This document shows, piece after piece, positions 8,287-18,200 of a stretch of 64,000 bases of DNA. The translations under genes were made by a program, and so were the position numbers. Position 1 is the stretch's first letter. Each line of letters begins with the position of its first letter. Location: the NCBI GenBank assembly GCA_030425045.1, contig JAUHVL010000012.1:26471-90470 (forward strand). The letters are read 5' to 3'. The stretch comes from a bacterium. GTDB taxonomy: Bacteria; Bdellovibrionota; Bacteriovoracia; Bacteriovoracales; Bacteriovoracaceae. Below the pieces are notes generated by a model. It saw only the letters and a program-made list of their open reading frames with translations, did not search any database and was not told the DNA's origin.

Positions 8287-9618
8287 ATGGCAAAACATGA
8301 AATCGTAATGCCCCAAATGGGAGAATCTATTACCAACGGTACAATTACCAAATGGCATAAAGAGCCAGGTGATACGATTGAGTTAGATGAAATACTTTTA
8401 GAAATTTCTACGGATAAAGTAGAGTCGGAGATTCCTTCTCCTTTTGCCGGTAGAGTAGAGGAAGTACTTTTTCCCGAAGGTGACACTATTGATGTTGGTG
8501 TTAAGATTGCCGTGATTGAAGATGATCTTTCAGTGCCTTTTGCTGGTGGTTCTTCTTCGGCAGCAAGTGATGCCCCTCCGGCACCTGCTGCAAGTAATGA
8601 TGCTCCCCCTGTTCCTGCGAGTCAGCCACCTGCTGCTCCAGCTCCAGCTGCTACAAATGCTGAAACAACACGTTTTTATACTCCACTCGTAAAAGCTATG
8701 GCGAAAGAACATGGTGTCGCTTTAAGTGAACTTGAAGCTATTCAAGGAAGTGGAGCTGGTGGAAGAGTTAATAAGGCTGACTTTCTAAACTTTTTAAATA
8801 ATAGAGGTTCTGCACCTGCCGCAACAACTACGGCTGCTGCACCAGCAGCTGCTCCGTCTCCTGCCCCATCTGCACCTGCTACACCTGCGGGAGTTGCAAG
8901 TGTGACGGCCAGTGGAGAGAGAGTTGAAATTATTCCAATGGATAATATGAGAAAGGCCATTGCTAAAAATATGGTTGCCTCAAAGCTAACTTCACCTCAT
9001 GTGAACTCGATTGATGAAGTTGATATGAGTCACTTAGTGAAATTTAGAGAAGGTATTAAGCATAAGTTTAAAGCTGAAGAAGGCTTTAGCATTACCTACA
9101 CTCACTTCATTATGTACGCCATTATTCAAGCTTTAAAAGAACATCCCATGGTAAATGCTTCTGTTGACGGAGATAATATCGTTGTTAAAAAAGATATAAA
9201 TCTTGGTTGTGCTGTTGCTGTCCCTGGTAATGGTCTTGTTGTTCCTGTCATTAAAAATGCAGACTCTCTGAATATGAGAGGGCTAGCGAGAAAAGTTAAT
9301 GAGCTTGCTATAAAAGCAAGAGCTAAGAAATTGACTCTAGATGAGCTTCAGGGGGGAACATTTACTGTAACAAATGTTGGTTCGTTTGGAACATTGATGG
9401 CGACACCTGTAATTCTACAACCACAAGTTGGAATTTTTGCTGTTGGTGTGATCAAAAAACGTCCTATGATTACTGAAGATGATGCTATTGCGATACGTCA
9501 TATGATGTATGCTACTCACACTTACGATCATAGAATTATCGATGGCCAATTGGGAGGCCAATTTCTTGATACAGTAAAGAAGAAGCTAGAGACAATGGAT
9601 CCAAGCTCTCTTTTTTAA
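8287..9618 (+). CDS. dihydrolipoamide acyltransferase (E2) of a 2-oxoacid dehydrogenase complex
   Basis: A 443-residue core subunit. A single lipoyl domain (1-78) carries the lipoylated Lys44 in STDKVES. An Ala/Pro-rich flexible linker (about 88-128) leads to the peripheral-subunit-binding domain (about 130-172). A second Ala/Pro linker follows, then the catalytic domain with HRIIDG (His415, Asp419). The MPQMGESITNGTITKW start resembles E2 proteins annotated as branched-chain or mixed 2-oxoacid types as much as SucB. Without a neighbouring E1, the substrate (2-oxoglutarate, pyruvate or branched-chain oxoacid) cannot be fixed, and I give no symbol. GGAG precedes the ATG. A strong terminator follows. 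Confidence 0.9.
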   Translation: MAKHEIVMPQMGESITNGTITKWHKEPGDTIELDEILLEISTDKVESEIPSPFAGRVEEVLFPEGDTIDVGVKIAVIEDDLSVPFAGGSSSAASDAPPAPAASNDAPPVPASQPPAAPAPAATNAETTRFYTPLVKAMAKEHGVALSELEAIQGSGAGGRVNKADFLNFLNNRGSAPAATTTAAAPAAAPSPAPSAPATPAGVASVTASGERVEIIPMDNMRKAIAKNMVASKLTSPHVNSIDEVDMSHLVKFREGIKHKFKAEEGFSITYTHFIMYAIIQALKEHPMVNASVDGDNIVVKKDINLGCAVAVPGNGLVVPVIKNADSLNMRGLARKVNELAIKARAKKLTLDELQGGTFTVTNVGSFGTLMATPVILQPQVGIFAVGVIKKRPMITEDDAIAIRHMMYATHTYDHRIIDGQLGGQFLDTVKKKLETMDPSSLF

Positions 9619-9647
9619 TTCTGTAATTTCAAATATTTAAATATGAG

Positions 9648-9676
9648 AGCCCTTCTTGATGAAGGGCTTTTTTTTG
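9648..9676 (+). terminator. intrinsic terminator of the lpd-E2 operon
   Basis: AGCCCTTC (9648-9655) and GAAGGGCT (9661-9668) form a perfect 8-bp stem around TTGAT, followed by eight T. This is a textbook Rho-independent terminator 30 bases after the E2 stop. Confidence 0.9.
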
Positions 9677-9802
9677 CACTGTTTCGTATTAGTTAAATCT
9701 TTTATTAGAATTAGGTTGGCCTTAAAAAAAGTATTAGCAAAACTGATTTAATTGGTTATCATTTTCTAATAATTGAATCTTTCAGGGATATGGAGTTCAG
9801 AA

Positions 9803-10627
9803 ATGAAAAAGGGAATTATTCTAGTTTTAGCTTTAGTTAGCTCTTTCGCCTTTGCTTCAAAAGATATTTATTATCCAACAGAGTATAAAACACTCTTTCT
9901 TAACTCAAACGTTTCAGAAACAACTTTTAGAAATAAATTATTTGATCTCTTTCACAAAGGTCACCTAAAGCAAAATGGTAAAGCCGATGTTTTAGTTGAT
10001 AGCTGTAGTGGTCATAAAAATTGTTATTATCAAAAAAGACTAAGTTATAAAAAAGCGAGAACATACGTTTTTAATAAGCTTCACCTGGTTATTGAAAATA
10101 ATCTTAAAAAGGTAAAAGACGTTTACTGTGAAAAAACTTTTACAGAAAAAGAGGTTGCCCTCGGTGGAAATAATATTCCTCACCATACCATCGTCAATGT
10201 CGAGCACACGTGGCCTAAAGATAGGTTCACTAATAATTACCCATCAGCTTACCAAAAGTCTGATCTTCACCACCTTTTTCCAACGGATCAAGGTGCCAAT
10301 AGCACAAGAAGCACAAGAATGTTTGCTGATGTTTATTATGGTAAGCCCGTAAGAAATTGTGATCGATCACAATATGATGATAACTATCCTTATTTTGAGC
10401 CACCAGCTCAGCATAAAGGTAATGTAGCAAGAGCAATTTTTTACTTTGCTGTAAGATACAAAGGCCAGATCTCAAAAAGAGAGGAAGATGCTCTTAGAAG
10501 ATGGCACGAGCAAGATCCAGTAGATGAAGCTGAAAGAATCCGTAATGATAAAATCTATGAGCTTCAGGGAAATCGAAATCCATTTATTGATTACCCGGAA
10601 CTCGTTTCAAGAATTAGCGATTATTAA
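9803..10627 (+). CDS. endonuclease I family secreted nuclease
   Basis: A 274-residue protein of the EndA/NucM family, which cuts DNA (and often RNA) non-specifically in the periplasm or outside the cell. It has a Sec signal peptide (MKKGIILVLALVSSFAFAS). The beta-beta-alpha-metal core follows as NVEHTWPKDRF, with the general-base His, and KSDLHHLFPTD with N further on (GANSTRS). Paired Cys residues (VDSCSGHKNC) suggest disulfides. I chose the ATG at 9803 over an in-frame ATG 30 bases upstream because TGGAG lies 7 bases before it and the signal peptide starts there. A secreted nuclease fits degradation of prey or environmental DNA, which is inference. Confidence 0.85.
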   Translation: MKKGIILVLALVSSFAFASKDIYYPTEYKTLFLNSNVSETTFRNKLFDLFHKGHLKQNGKADVLVDSCSGHKNCYYQKRLSYKKARTYVFNKLHLVIENNLKKVKDVYCEKTFTEKEVALGGNNIPHHTIVNVEHTWPKDRFTNNYPSAYQKSDLHHLFPTDQGANSTRSTRMFADVYYGKPVRNCDRSQYDDNYPYFEPPAQHKGNVARAIFYFAVRYKGQISKREEDALRRWHEQDPVDEAERIRNDKIYELQGNRNPFIDYPELVSRISDY

Positions 10628-10644
10628 TAAATTTATTCTCTCCT

Positions 10645-10713
10645 TGAGATAAATGCCGTCTTTTTGCTTATGGATGAGCAGGAGGCGGTAATAATAATTA
10701 TTTGCTTATCTCA
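10645..10713 (+). other. structured leader upstream of the ankyrin-like gene
   Basis: An outer stem TGAGATAA (10645-10652) / TTATCTCA (10706-10713) encloses an inner hairpin at 10656-10688, where CCGTCTTT pairs with GGAGGCGG (with G-T pairs) and TGCT with AGCA across a one-base bulge. The following CCTTTCTCTT is only moderately T-rich, so it could be a weak terminator of the nuclease gene or a regulatory leader of the next gene. Confidence 0.4.
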
Positions 10714-10759
10714 TCCTTTCTCTTAGAATAATTACACAACAATAATTTTAGGTGATTTT

Positions 10760-11278
10760 CTGAAGCTCTTTTTTATAACGCTGACAATTTTCTTTATGCT
10801 AACGGGTTGGTACTTTAAGCAAAAGGACATTAAGCAAATTGTTCAAGAGTATATCCTAGAAAGTAGCACAACTTTTCCAAAATCATTTTATTTGTTTTAT
10901 TTAAAAAACTTTTTACCAATCCACTCGGATCAAAATATTCTTCACTACGTGGCCCTCTCATGTCGAAAAACTACGGAGAAAAAGCGTTGTTTAGATATGG
11001 CAAATACTCTCGTTAAGAAAAGTTATTTTATCAATTGGGATTCAGAGGGTGTTTTTAACTTAACTCCTTTTCAAATTTCACTAATCTATTGTGACAAGGA
11101 AATGATCGATTACTTTTTATCTCTTGAGCAGCTTTATACGGGGCCTGTGAAATATGGTCAGTTCAAAGAATACCAACCTTGGCAATTGGTTGAGAGATCT
11201 CGTAATTGTAGTAATGAGTTAAGAAAAGAAATACTAGAGACATTAAAGTCTTATGGATTAGAAAAGTCTTATTTCTAA
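10760..11278 (+). CDS. membrane-anchored protein with weak ankyrin-like repeats
   Basis: The clear open frame begins with an ATG at 10796, but the 12 codons before it extend a hydrophobic N-terminus (LKLFFITLTIFFMLTGWYF). A CTG at 10760 is preceded by TAGGTGA at a good distance, so I place the start there (172 residues, signal anchor at about 3-18). Downstream, NILHYVALSC and LTPFQISLIYCDKEMIDYFL resemble two degenerate ankyrin repeats (the TPLxxA and helix-turn-helix pattern), which mediate protein contacts. No catalytic motif is seen. It converges on rarA with a 4-base overlap. Confidence 0.55.
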   Translation: MKLFFITLTIFFMLTGWYFKQKDIKQIVQEYILESSTTFPKSFYLFYLKNFLPIHSDQNILHYVALSCRKTTEKKRCLDMANTLVKKSYFINWDSEGVFNLTPFQISLIYCDKEMIDYFLSLEQLYTGPVKYGQFKEYQPWQLVERSRNCSNELRKEILETLKSYGLEKSYF

Positions 11279-12522
11279 TCATTCCAGAGTTTATTCAGCC
11301 TATCTTTTATTTTAGCTTCAACCCCAATTTCTGTGGGATAATAAAATTTAGGGCATTCTTTTGGACGGTACTGTTGATGGACAAAATGTCCTTCATAAGC
11401 GTGGGAATATTTATAATTTTTCTTATCCGGGTGATGATTACGTAAATGTGTTGGAACTTGTTGAGTTGGATTATTTTTCACATAGTCTAAAGCAGCATCG
11501 ATGGCTTTGTAAGCGGCATTACTTTTTGTTGTACTCGCTAGATAAGTTGTCACCTGAGAAAGTGTGATTCGCGCTTCTGGCATGCCTATATGCTGAACAG
11601 TATGTAGTCCTGAAACGGCTAACGTTAAAGCCGTTGGATCACTATTTCCAATATCTTCTGACGCAAGAATTACCAAACGACGGGCAATAAAAAGAGGATC
11701 TTCTCCTCCATCTAACATGACAGCAAGCCATAATAACGCCGAGTCAGGATCACTTCCTCTTACACTTTTGATAAATGCTGAAATGACATCATAATGGCGA
11801 TCTAAATTTTTATCGTAATCTCTAGCTTGTCCATGGATGAGCTCTTGAGCTTTCTCCAATTCGAGGGAATCTTCTCCAAATTTCTCTAGGGCTTCTAGCG
11901 CGTTGAGAGCATTTCTCGCATCTCCATTAGCATAACGAGCGATATAAGCTTTAATCTCGTCGTTGATTTGTATATTACCTAGAGAGCTCGCTCGATTGAT
12001 AATGGTGAGAATACTTTCTTCACTCAAACTTTCTAGTCGAATAATTTGAACGCGAGAGAGAAGAGCTTTATTAATACTTGTTCTTGGGTTCTCAGTTGTG
12101 GCACCGATTAGAATAAATTCACCTGTTTCGACATAAGGTAAAAGAGCATCTTGTTGGGCCTTATTAAAACGATGAATTTCGTCGATAAAAATGATGGACT
12201 CTTTTTGAAAAAGTTTCTCTGCTTCTTTTGCCCGTTCAATAATTTTCTTGAGGTCGGCAAGTCCACCCATGACAGCATTAAATTTATAAATTTCTTTATC
12301 TGCGTTTGCGGCCAAGAGACTTGCTAATGTCGTTTTTCCTGTACCGGGAGGTCCACTTAGAATCAAACTCGGGAAGTCCTTTCTTGTTAAAAAAGGGTAC
12401 CTTTTAAAGATTTTCTCTTGGCCGATAAAATCACGGAGAGTTTCGGGACGAACTCTATGGGCCAAAGGCTTGATTTTATTAGACTTTTCTTGTTCAAAAA
12501 GGCTTTCTTGCAAACTGATCAC
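11275..12522 (-). CDS. rarA: replication-associated recombination protein A (MgsA/RarA AAA+ ATPase)
   Basis: A 415-residue clamp-loader-like AAA+ ATPase that acts at stalled replication forks. Walker A is GPPGTGKTT (57-65) and Walker B is FIDEIHRF; sensor 1 is IGATTENP and the arginine-finger segment is LLSRVQ. The C-terminal MgsA tetramerisation region ends with the family's HLRNHH and QQYRPKECPKFYYP blocks. Length is as expected. The GTG at 12522 sits inside the AGGAG(TG) Shine-Dalgarno, so a TTG at 12513, 8 bases after AGGAG, is an equally good or better start. It is divergent from rpsU. Confidence 0.93.
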   Translation of the reverse strand: MISLQESLFEQEKSNKIKPLAHRVRPETLRDFIGQEKIFKRYPFLTRKDFPSLILSGPPGTGKTTLASLLAANADKEIYKFNAVMGGLADLKKIIERAKEAEKLFQKESIIFIDEIHRFNKAQQDALLPYVETGEFILIGATTENPRTSINKALLSRVQIIRLESLSEESILTIINRASSLGNIQINDEIKAYIARYANGDARNALNALEALEKFGEDSLELEKAQELIHGQARDYDKNLDRHYDVISAFIKSVRGSDPDSALLWLAVMLDGGEDPLFIARRLVILASEDIGNSDPTALTLAVSGLHTVQHIGMPEARITLSQVTTYLASTTKSNAAYKAIDAALDYVKNNPTQQVPTHLRNHHPDKKNYKYSHAYEGHFVHQQYRPKECPKFYYPTEIGVEAKIKDRLNKLWND

Positions 12523-12602
12523 TCCTAAAGTTTTGATTTGACATTAAAGCTGCCACATTCTACTTTAGACGCTTCGAATTCAAAAGGTTAGGGAGTAATT
12601 TT

Positions 12603-12824
12603 ATGGTTAACAATATTAGAGTCGTCATTGATGAGCGTGGAGGAGTTGAAAAAGGAATCCGTCGTTTTAAAAGAATGTGCGAAAGCTTTGGTGTTGTTAA
12701 GGAATACCGTAAAAGAAAAGAGTACAAAAAACCTTCTGTCAAAATGAAAGAAAAATTAGAGAGTGCTGTTAAAAGAAGAAACAAGCTTGTTTCTAAAGGT
12801 AGAGCACGCGTCGCTAAAATCTAG
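12603..12824 (+). CDS. rpsU: 30S ribosomal protein S21
   Basis: A 73-residue, very basic protein. IRVVIDERGGVEKGIRRFKR, followed by a Cys and then EYRKRKEYKKPS, is the S21 pattern. S21 sits on the small-subunit platform near the anti-Shine-Dalgarno helix and helps initiation. GGGAG precedes the ATG by about 7 bases. It stands alone here, without the dnaG/rpoD partners seen in enterobacteria. Confidence 0.93.
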   Translation: MVNNIRVVIDERGGVEKGIRRFKRMCESFGVVKEYRKRKEYKKPSVKMKEKLESAVKRRNKLVSKGRARVAKI

Positions 12825-12831
12825 TTTCTTT

Positions 12832-14319
12832 TTAGTTTAAACCCCATCTTACTTCAATTGAATCTCTAGGGTCAGAACCAAAACTCTTGTTTAAATAGAT
12901 TTCAATCATATCTTCCATTTTAATGGACTTATTTTTCTTAATACGAATTCGCTTATTCATATACTCATTCCAAACTTCCATGAAGTTGCTATTTCTTTTA
13001 TTAATTTCAGCAATATTAGCAGCTCCAGAGACAAGACCAAAAAGACGATTGTCTCTTACGGGTGTACTCCACTCTTGCCAACCTTCTGATCCAGGAGCGC
13101 AATTAATTTTTTGGCACTCTTCAAAACCTTCTCTTACCACTTTTGCTCTTAAGTCGAGTTGCTTTTTTAATTCTTTAAGTGTCGTTCTAAACGCTCCTTG
13201 TGATACTCTTTTCTTTCCAGAAAGTCTTCCTTTAATAGCGTAAGCAAATGACCCATACTCAAGTGTAAAATTTGATTCGTACTGCTCTTCAGAAAAGTAA
13301 GGGTGGTCCTCGGGATAAGTAAGCTCCCAGTATCCATCAATTTCAACAGGCCATCTCATTCTTAAAAACCCTGAACCGTACTCAGGAGTAAGGCCATATT
13401 GGTAACCTTTAACTTTAAGGTTTCTCACTTTTCTTGGAAGCGTAGAATCCATTAAGGTAAGCTTTGTTCCACCAAAAAGCCCTCTTGTTACTTTTACGTT
13501 TTGTAACATCATGGCGTGACCACCTTGTGAATGAAATTCAAGGTGATGAGCACCTGAATACATTGCCTCTTGATTAATTTGAATTGAGTAACTGTCTTGT
13601 TTAAGTGATCGAGTATAAGTATTTCTCATCACATATTCTAAAGCTTGAAGAAAGACTTGATCTTGATGCCATTGATCAGCTCTTATTAAGCCTCTCCAGT
13701 CTTTTTTCATCGACATATTTCCAAAGAAGTTTCCAGAACCTGAGAGAGTGTTCATTGCTGGTAGACTATTCATTCTTGCGAAGATCCATCGTAAACCAAT
13801 AACGACATCGGCACAGTCTGTTTGAATATTGTACTCAGAGAAAAAATCTCTTTTAAGATTTTCTTGAATCCATAATCCGTATTTCTCTTCCCATTCTGTC
13901 GACCATTGATTTTTTGCCACCCAAATATGGGTTTCTGGAGCTTCAGTAACATATTCAAAACCGATCACATCACTGACAACAACAGCTTCGACGGGAATAT
14001 CTCCTTCTTCCGTGACTTCAATGATTGGTGATGCTTCTAATGGCTGAGGGTATTGCTGATGAAATCTTTCGATATATTCATTTTTATAGGCCCTTGCTTT
14101 AGAGAAGTCATCGAACGTTCTTTCCTCTTTCAAGTCCTGCATTTCTCCGTGATTTTCACGATATATTTTTACACTCCAAACTGAAGACTCCTGATCGACG
14201 ATAACGTATTCATTAAAATACTCGTTTGATAGGAACTCATAGAGTGGCAATGATTGAGCAAATAAGCTATTGCTAGAAAATAGTGAAATTAAAGTTAAAA
14301 CAATGAAAAGTTGCTTCAT
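12832..14319 (-). CDS. secreted protein with a possible Cys-His-Asp (papain/transglutaminase-like) active site
   Basis: About 495 residues, with a signal peptide (KQLFIVLTLISLFSSNSLFAQ). I place the start at the ATG at 14319, which follows AAGAGGA by 6 bases; another ATG lies six codons upstream without a ribosome site. No family is recognised by name. In the middle there is TDCADVVIGLRW (Cys169), then GGHAMMLQ (His268) and TLMDSTLP (Asp291). This is the order and local setting of NlpC/P60, papain-like and transglutaminase-like cysteine enzymes. The N-terminal 130 residues and the Arg/Lys-rich C-terminus are unassigned. The function is therefore only a hypothesis: an exported cysteine peptidase, amidase or transglutaminase. 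Confidence 0.6.
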   Translation of the reverse strand: MKQLFIVLTLISLFSSNSLFAQSLPLYEFLSNEYFNEYVIVDQESSVWSVKIYRENHGEMQDLKEERTFDDFSKARAYKNEYIERFHQQYPQPLEASPIIEVTEEGDIPVEAVVVSDVIGFEYVTEAPETHIWVAKNQWSTEWEEKYGLWIQENLKRDFFSEYNIQTDCADVVIGLRWIFARMNSLPAMNTLSGSGNFFGNMSMKKDWRGLIRADQWHQDQVFLQALEYVMRNTYTRSLKQDSYSIQINQEAMYSGAHHLEFHSQGGHAMMLQNVKVTRGLFGGTKLTLMDSTLPRKVRNLKVKGYQYGLTPEYGSGFLRMRWPVEIDGYWELTYPEDHPYFSEEQYESNFTLEYGSFAYAIKGRLSGKKRVSQGAFRTTLKELKKQLDLRAKVVREGFEECQKINCAPGSEGWQEWSTPVRDNRLFGLVSGAANIAEINKRNSNFMEVWNEYMNKRIRIKKNKSIKMEDMIEIYLNKSFGSDPRDSIEVRWGLN

Positions 14320-14426
14320 CGAAATCCTCTTGGTCATTAAATTTTTGACGTTTATATCATTAATGAGGATGCAGGTGGGGCAAGCAGTTACTTTTACAGG
14401 GTGGTGTAGTTTTGCGGATTGTAATT

Positions 14427-15257
14427 TCAGTCTCTTAGGATAATTTTAAGGACCGAGTTCCAGCGATTATGCATGATTTTAATGAGGTTTTTCACTTCTC
14501 TTGTCGGCTGATGGTTACCTTTGGTCATCTTCATATGAAAAGTATTCCAAGAGAGGTTGAGCTGCTCAAGTTGAGATAAGAGGTACTTTTTGTTTCTTTT
14601 TTGGATGACGTATCTTTCAATACTTTTAAAGAAGGTAATTCTGGCAAAGTTAAAATCGTTTTGGATACCTTTGTCGAGTAAGGACGTTAAGATCGTTTCA
14701 GAAGCCAGGTCCATATTGTGAAAGATATCATTCATATCATAGCTAGAGTCATGAAATTCAAAGTAATTTGTATTAAGAGTAATTTGAAGTTGCTCAAGTT
14801 TGTGAATGAGACGATAAACGTGTCCCGATATCTCGTCTATAGAATAAATGAGCTTGAGAAGTGGTGCGACTTCTTCTGTTTTCTTATTCTTAAAGATGAG
14901 CTGTCTCGATTTTAACTTGAGCAGTAAACTATCGAGCTCTCTCGCCTGCTTATACATTTTATCGACAATGTCTAAGCAGTCGATCGTATCTTTTCTACAT
15001 TCCACAAGAAAGCGTTGATAATTAATATTCATATCAATAATTTTCACTTTGATTTGAATGATTGAATTATTAATGGGGTGTAATTTTCTTAGGAGGTGAT
15101 AGTACTCTTGCCCCATGGCCCGAATTTGAGGAATAACATAACGATTAAAGGTAGCATCGTTTAGTTTTAATGGCTTTTGTTCATAGAGATAATAACTGCT
15201 AGGCACGTTCGCCCAGCAGGTATTTATAAATATGAAAAGAGTTAAGAGTAATTTCAC
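14427..15257 (-). CDS. exported helical protein, function unknown
   Basis: A 276-residue protein with a signal peptide (MKLLLTLFIFINTCWAN). The rest is rich in Leu, Lys, Glu and Asn and predicted largely helical or coiled-coil by eye, and two Cys (ECRKDTIDC) may form a disulfide. The GTG start overlaps the ileS stop (GTGA), so it is translationally coupled to ileS. There is no motif that indicates a function. Confidence 0.65.
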   Translation of the reverse strand: MKLLLTLFIFINTCWANVPSSYYLYEQKPLKLNDATFNRYVIPQIRAMGQEYYHLLRKLHPINNSIIQIKVKIIDMNINYQRFLVECRKDTIDCLDIVDKMYKQARELDSLLLKLKSRQLIFKNKKTEEVAPLLKLIYSIDEISGHVYRLIHKLEQLQITLNTNYFEFHDSSYDMNDIFHNMDLASETILTSLLDKGIQNDFNFARITFFKSIERYVIQKRNKKYLLSQLEQLNLSWNTFHMKMTKGNHQPTREVKNLIKIMHNRWNSVLKIILRD

Positions 15258-18200
15258 TTTTTTGTTATTGAGAGCGAAAGAGATTCTCCTTCGATATCAA
15301 AATGTATTCCTTCTACTGATTCCATGATATCAAGGCTAGTCGCCAAAGTCTCGCCGCAAATATAATCTTTATTCGACTCGATGGCCTTTTTAAGTTTTTC
15401 TGAAGCATGGCAAGTGATCGAAATTCTATCAGCAACATTTAAGTTGATATCTTTTCTCGTCTTTTGAATTCTATTGACGACCTCTCTGGCAAGACCTTCG
15501 GCTAAAAGTTCTTCTGTAAGCTTTAAGTCCATGTCAATTGAAATGAGCCTATTTGAAATCGCTTCAGTACCTTCTTTGGCCTCTCTAAAAATGAGAAAAT
15601 CTTCTTTTGTAAACTCCTCTCCCTCTAGATTTATAGCGCCAGATTCTTCGAGTTTTTCTACTTGCTCAGATGTCAGCGCCTTGATGGCCTTCATAAATTG
15701 ACCCATTCGTTTTCCAAGCCTTTTTCCAAGAACGGGAAGATTGGGTTTGGCGTAGAGATTGATATAGCTACTTTCATCTTGAGAGTAATCAATAGATTTA
15801 ATATTAAGCTCAGTTTTTATATAAACTTCCAGCTTTTTTATCTCATCGAGAATTCCCTGATCCTTGTGAATAATAGTGAGCTTAGATAATGGCGTTTTCA
15901 CTTTTATCTTGGCATCAGTTCTCTTTTGACGTCCGAGAAGAATAATTTGTTGCATTCTACTGACGGCATCTTCCAACTTCTCATCAATAAGTGATTCGTC
16001 TGCAACAGGATAGTCACAGAGGTGAACGGACTCAGGCAGATTCTTGTTAGAAGTAAACTCTTGAAGCTCTTTATAAATATGCTCTGCTAAAAATGGAGCA
16101 AAAGGCGCCATGGCAGTTCCTACTTCATTGAGGCATTGATAAAGAGTTGAATAGGCTGCTTTCTTATCATCAGTTAATCCATCTCCCCAGAAACGTCCAC
16201 GGTTTAAACGAATATACCAGTTTGTAAGATCTTCAATGAAGGTGAAAAGAGCAGGTACCACATTGTACAGGTGATAAACTTCCATCTCTTTTGCGATGTT
16301 TTGTTTTAACGTTTGAAGATTAGAAAGAATCCATTGATCAGTAATGTTTTTAGAGACGACTTTATGTTCATCGTAATTAAATCCATCAACTTTGGCATAA
16401 GTCGATAGGAACTTAAAAGAGTTAAACCAAGGAAGAAGGGCCCTTCTCACCATATCTTTTACACCACTATCGGCAAATCGCATTTCTTCTGCGCGCACAA
16501 GGCCTGAGTTGATGAGATAAAGCCTCATAGCATCAGCACCGAACTCCTCCATTAAAACATCAGGAGCGGTATAGTTTTTAAGACGTTTACTCATCTTCTT
16601 ACCGTCTTCGGCAGCAACAATTCCATTAACGATAACATTTTTAAATGCAGGCTTATCAAATAAGGCCGTGGCCAAAATGGTCAGGGTATAAAACCATCCT
16701 CTTGTTTGATCGAGTCCTTCTGCAATAAATGCAGCAGGGAAACCTTGTTCAAAGACTTCAGTGTTTTCAAAAGGATAGTGAAGTTGAGCGTAAGGCATAG
16801 ATCCAGACTCAAACCAGCAGTCTAGTACTTCGGGAATTCTTTTATAAGAACCTTCTTCTCCATCAACACTAAAAGAGAGATCGTCTACAAACTCTCTATG
16901 AAGATCATTAATTTCTTTTCCTGTATATTTCTTGATGTCTTCAAAAGATCCTAGGCATAAATATTTATCTGTTGTTTCGTTATACCAAACAGGAAGTGGT
17001 GTTCCCCAAACTCTGTTTCTTGAGATAGACCAGTCTCTGGCACCTTCAAGCCATTTACCGAAACGTCCGTCTTTAATATGCTCAGGAACCCAGTGGATTT
17101 GTTTATTTGAATTAAGTAAACGCTCTTTAATTTTTTCAACATTAACATACCATGAAGGGATGGCCTTATAGATCAGTGGTGTATCAGAGCGGTAACAAAA
17201 AGGATAACTGTGAACAATCGTACTTTGTTCATATAGTTTGTCTTCAGCCTTGAGCTTTTTGATGATTTCTTTGTCAGCATCTTTTACATAGAGACCTGCA
17301 AAGTCACTGACTTCTTTTGTAAACTTACCTGACTGGTCTACCGGACAAGTAAAAACATCTTTCAATCCAGCTTCTTTGATTACCCTATGGTCATCTTCAC
17401 CAAATCCCGGAGCAATGTGGACAAAGCCGGTACCAGCGTCAGTGGTGACATAGTCATCGTTAAGGATTTGGAAAGCTCCCTCTTTTTGTTGGCTTTCAAA
17501 AAATGGGAAAAGGGGAGTATATCTTTTCCCTTTGAGTTCAGAGCCTTTTAATTCTTTGACAATATTAAGCTCTCGCTTTTTTCCATAAGCTTCAAGAGCA
17601 GCTTTTGCGAGATAGATTTTCTTCTCTCCATCTTCAACGAGAACATAATCTATTTCTGCTCCTGCACAAAGAGCGAGGTTTGATGGAAGAGTCCATGGAG
17701 TGGTTGTCCAGGCGGCTACATAAGAGTCTTCATCTTTTAGCTTAAAAAGAACAGTCACTGCGGGATCTTGAACATCTTGATAATTTTGTCCGGCTTCAAA
17801 GTTAGAGAGTACAGTTCCAAGTGCAGTAGAAAAAGGAACGACTCTCGTTCCTTGATAAACGAGATCTTTTTCCCAGAGTTGTTTAAAAACCCACCACACG
17901 GATTCCATGAACTCTGGATCCATTGTTTTATAATCATTTTCAAAATCAACCCAACGTCCAATTCTAGTAATAGTCTTTTCCCATTCGGAAACGTAGCGGT
18001 CTACAATTGAGCGACATTCTTTGTTGTATCCAGCAACTCCCAGTTTCGCCACAGCTTCATGAGCTGGCATTTCTAGTTTTTTGTCGATTTCATGTTCGAT
18101 AGGAAGACCGTGACAATCCCAACCGAATCTTCTTTCGACATAAAAACCTTTCATGGTGAAGTAGCGTGGAACAATATCTTTAAGAATTGAGCCAACAAGG

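Noticed and set aside
8742..8960. Minus-strand Ala-rich frame inside the E2 gene
   Set aside because: It is the shadow of the Ala/Pro linker codons; no ribosome site, and the plus-strand protein is unambiguous.
12560..12784. Minus-strand frame over rpsU
   Set aside because: Antisense of a conserved ribosomal protein gene; no motif.
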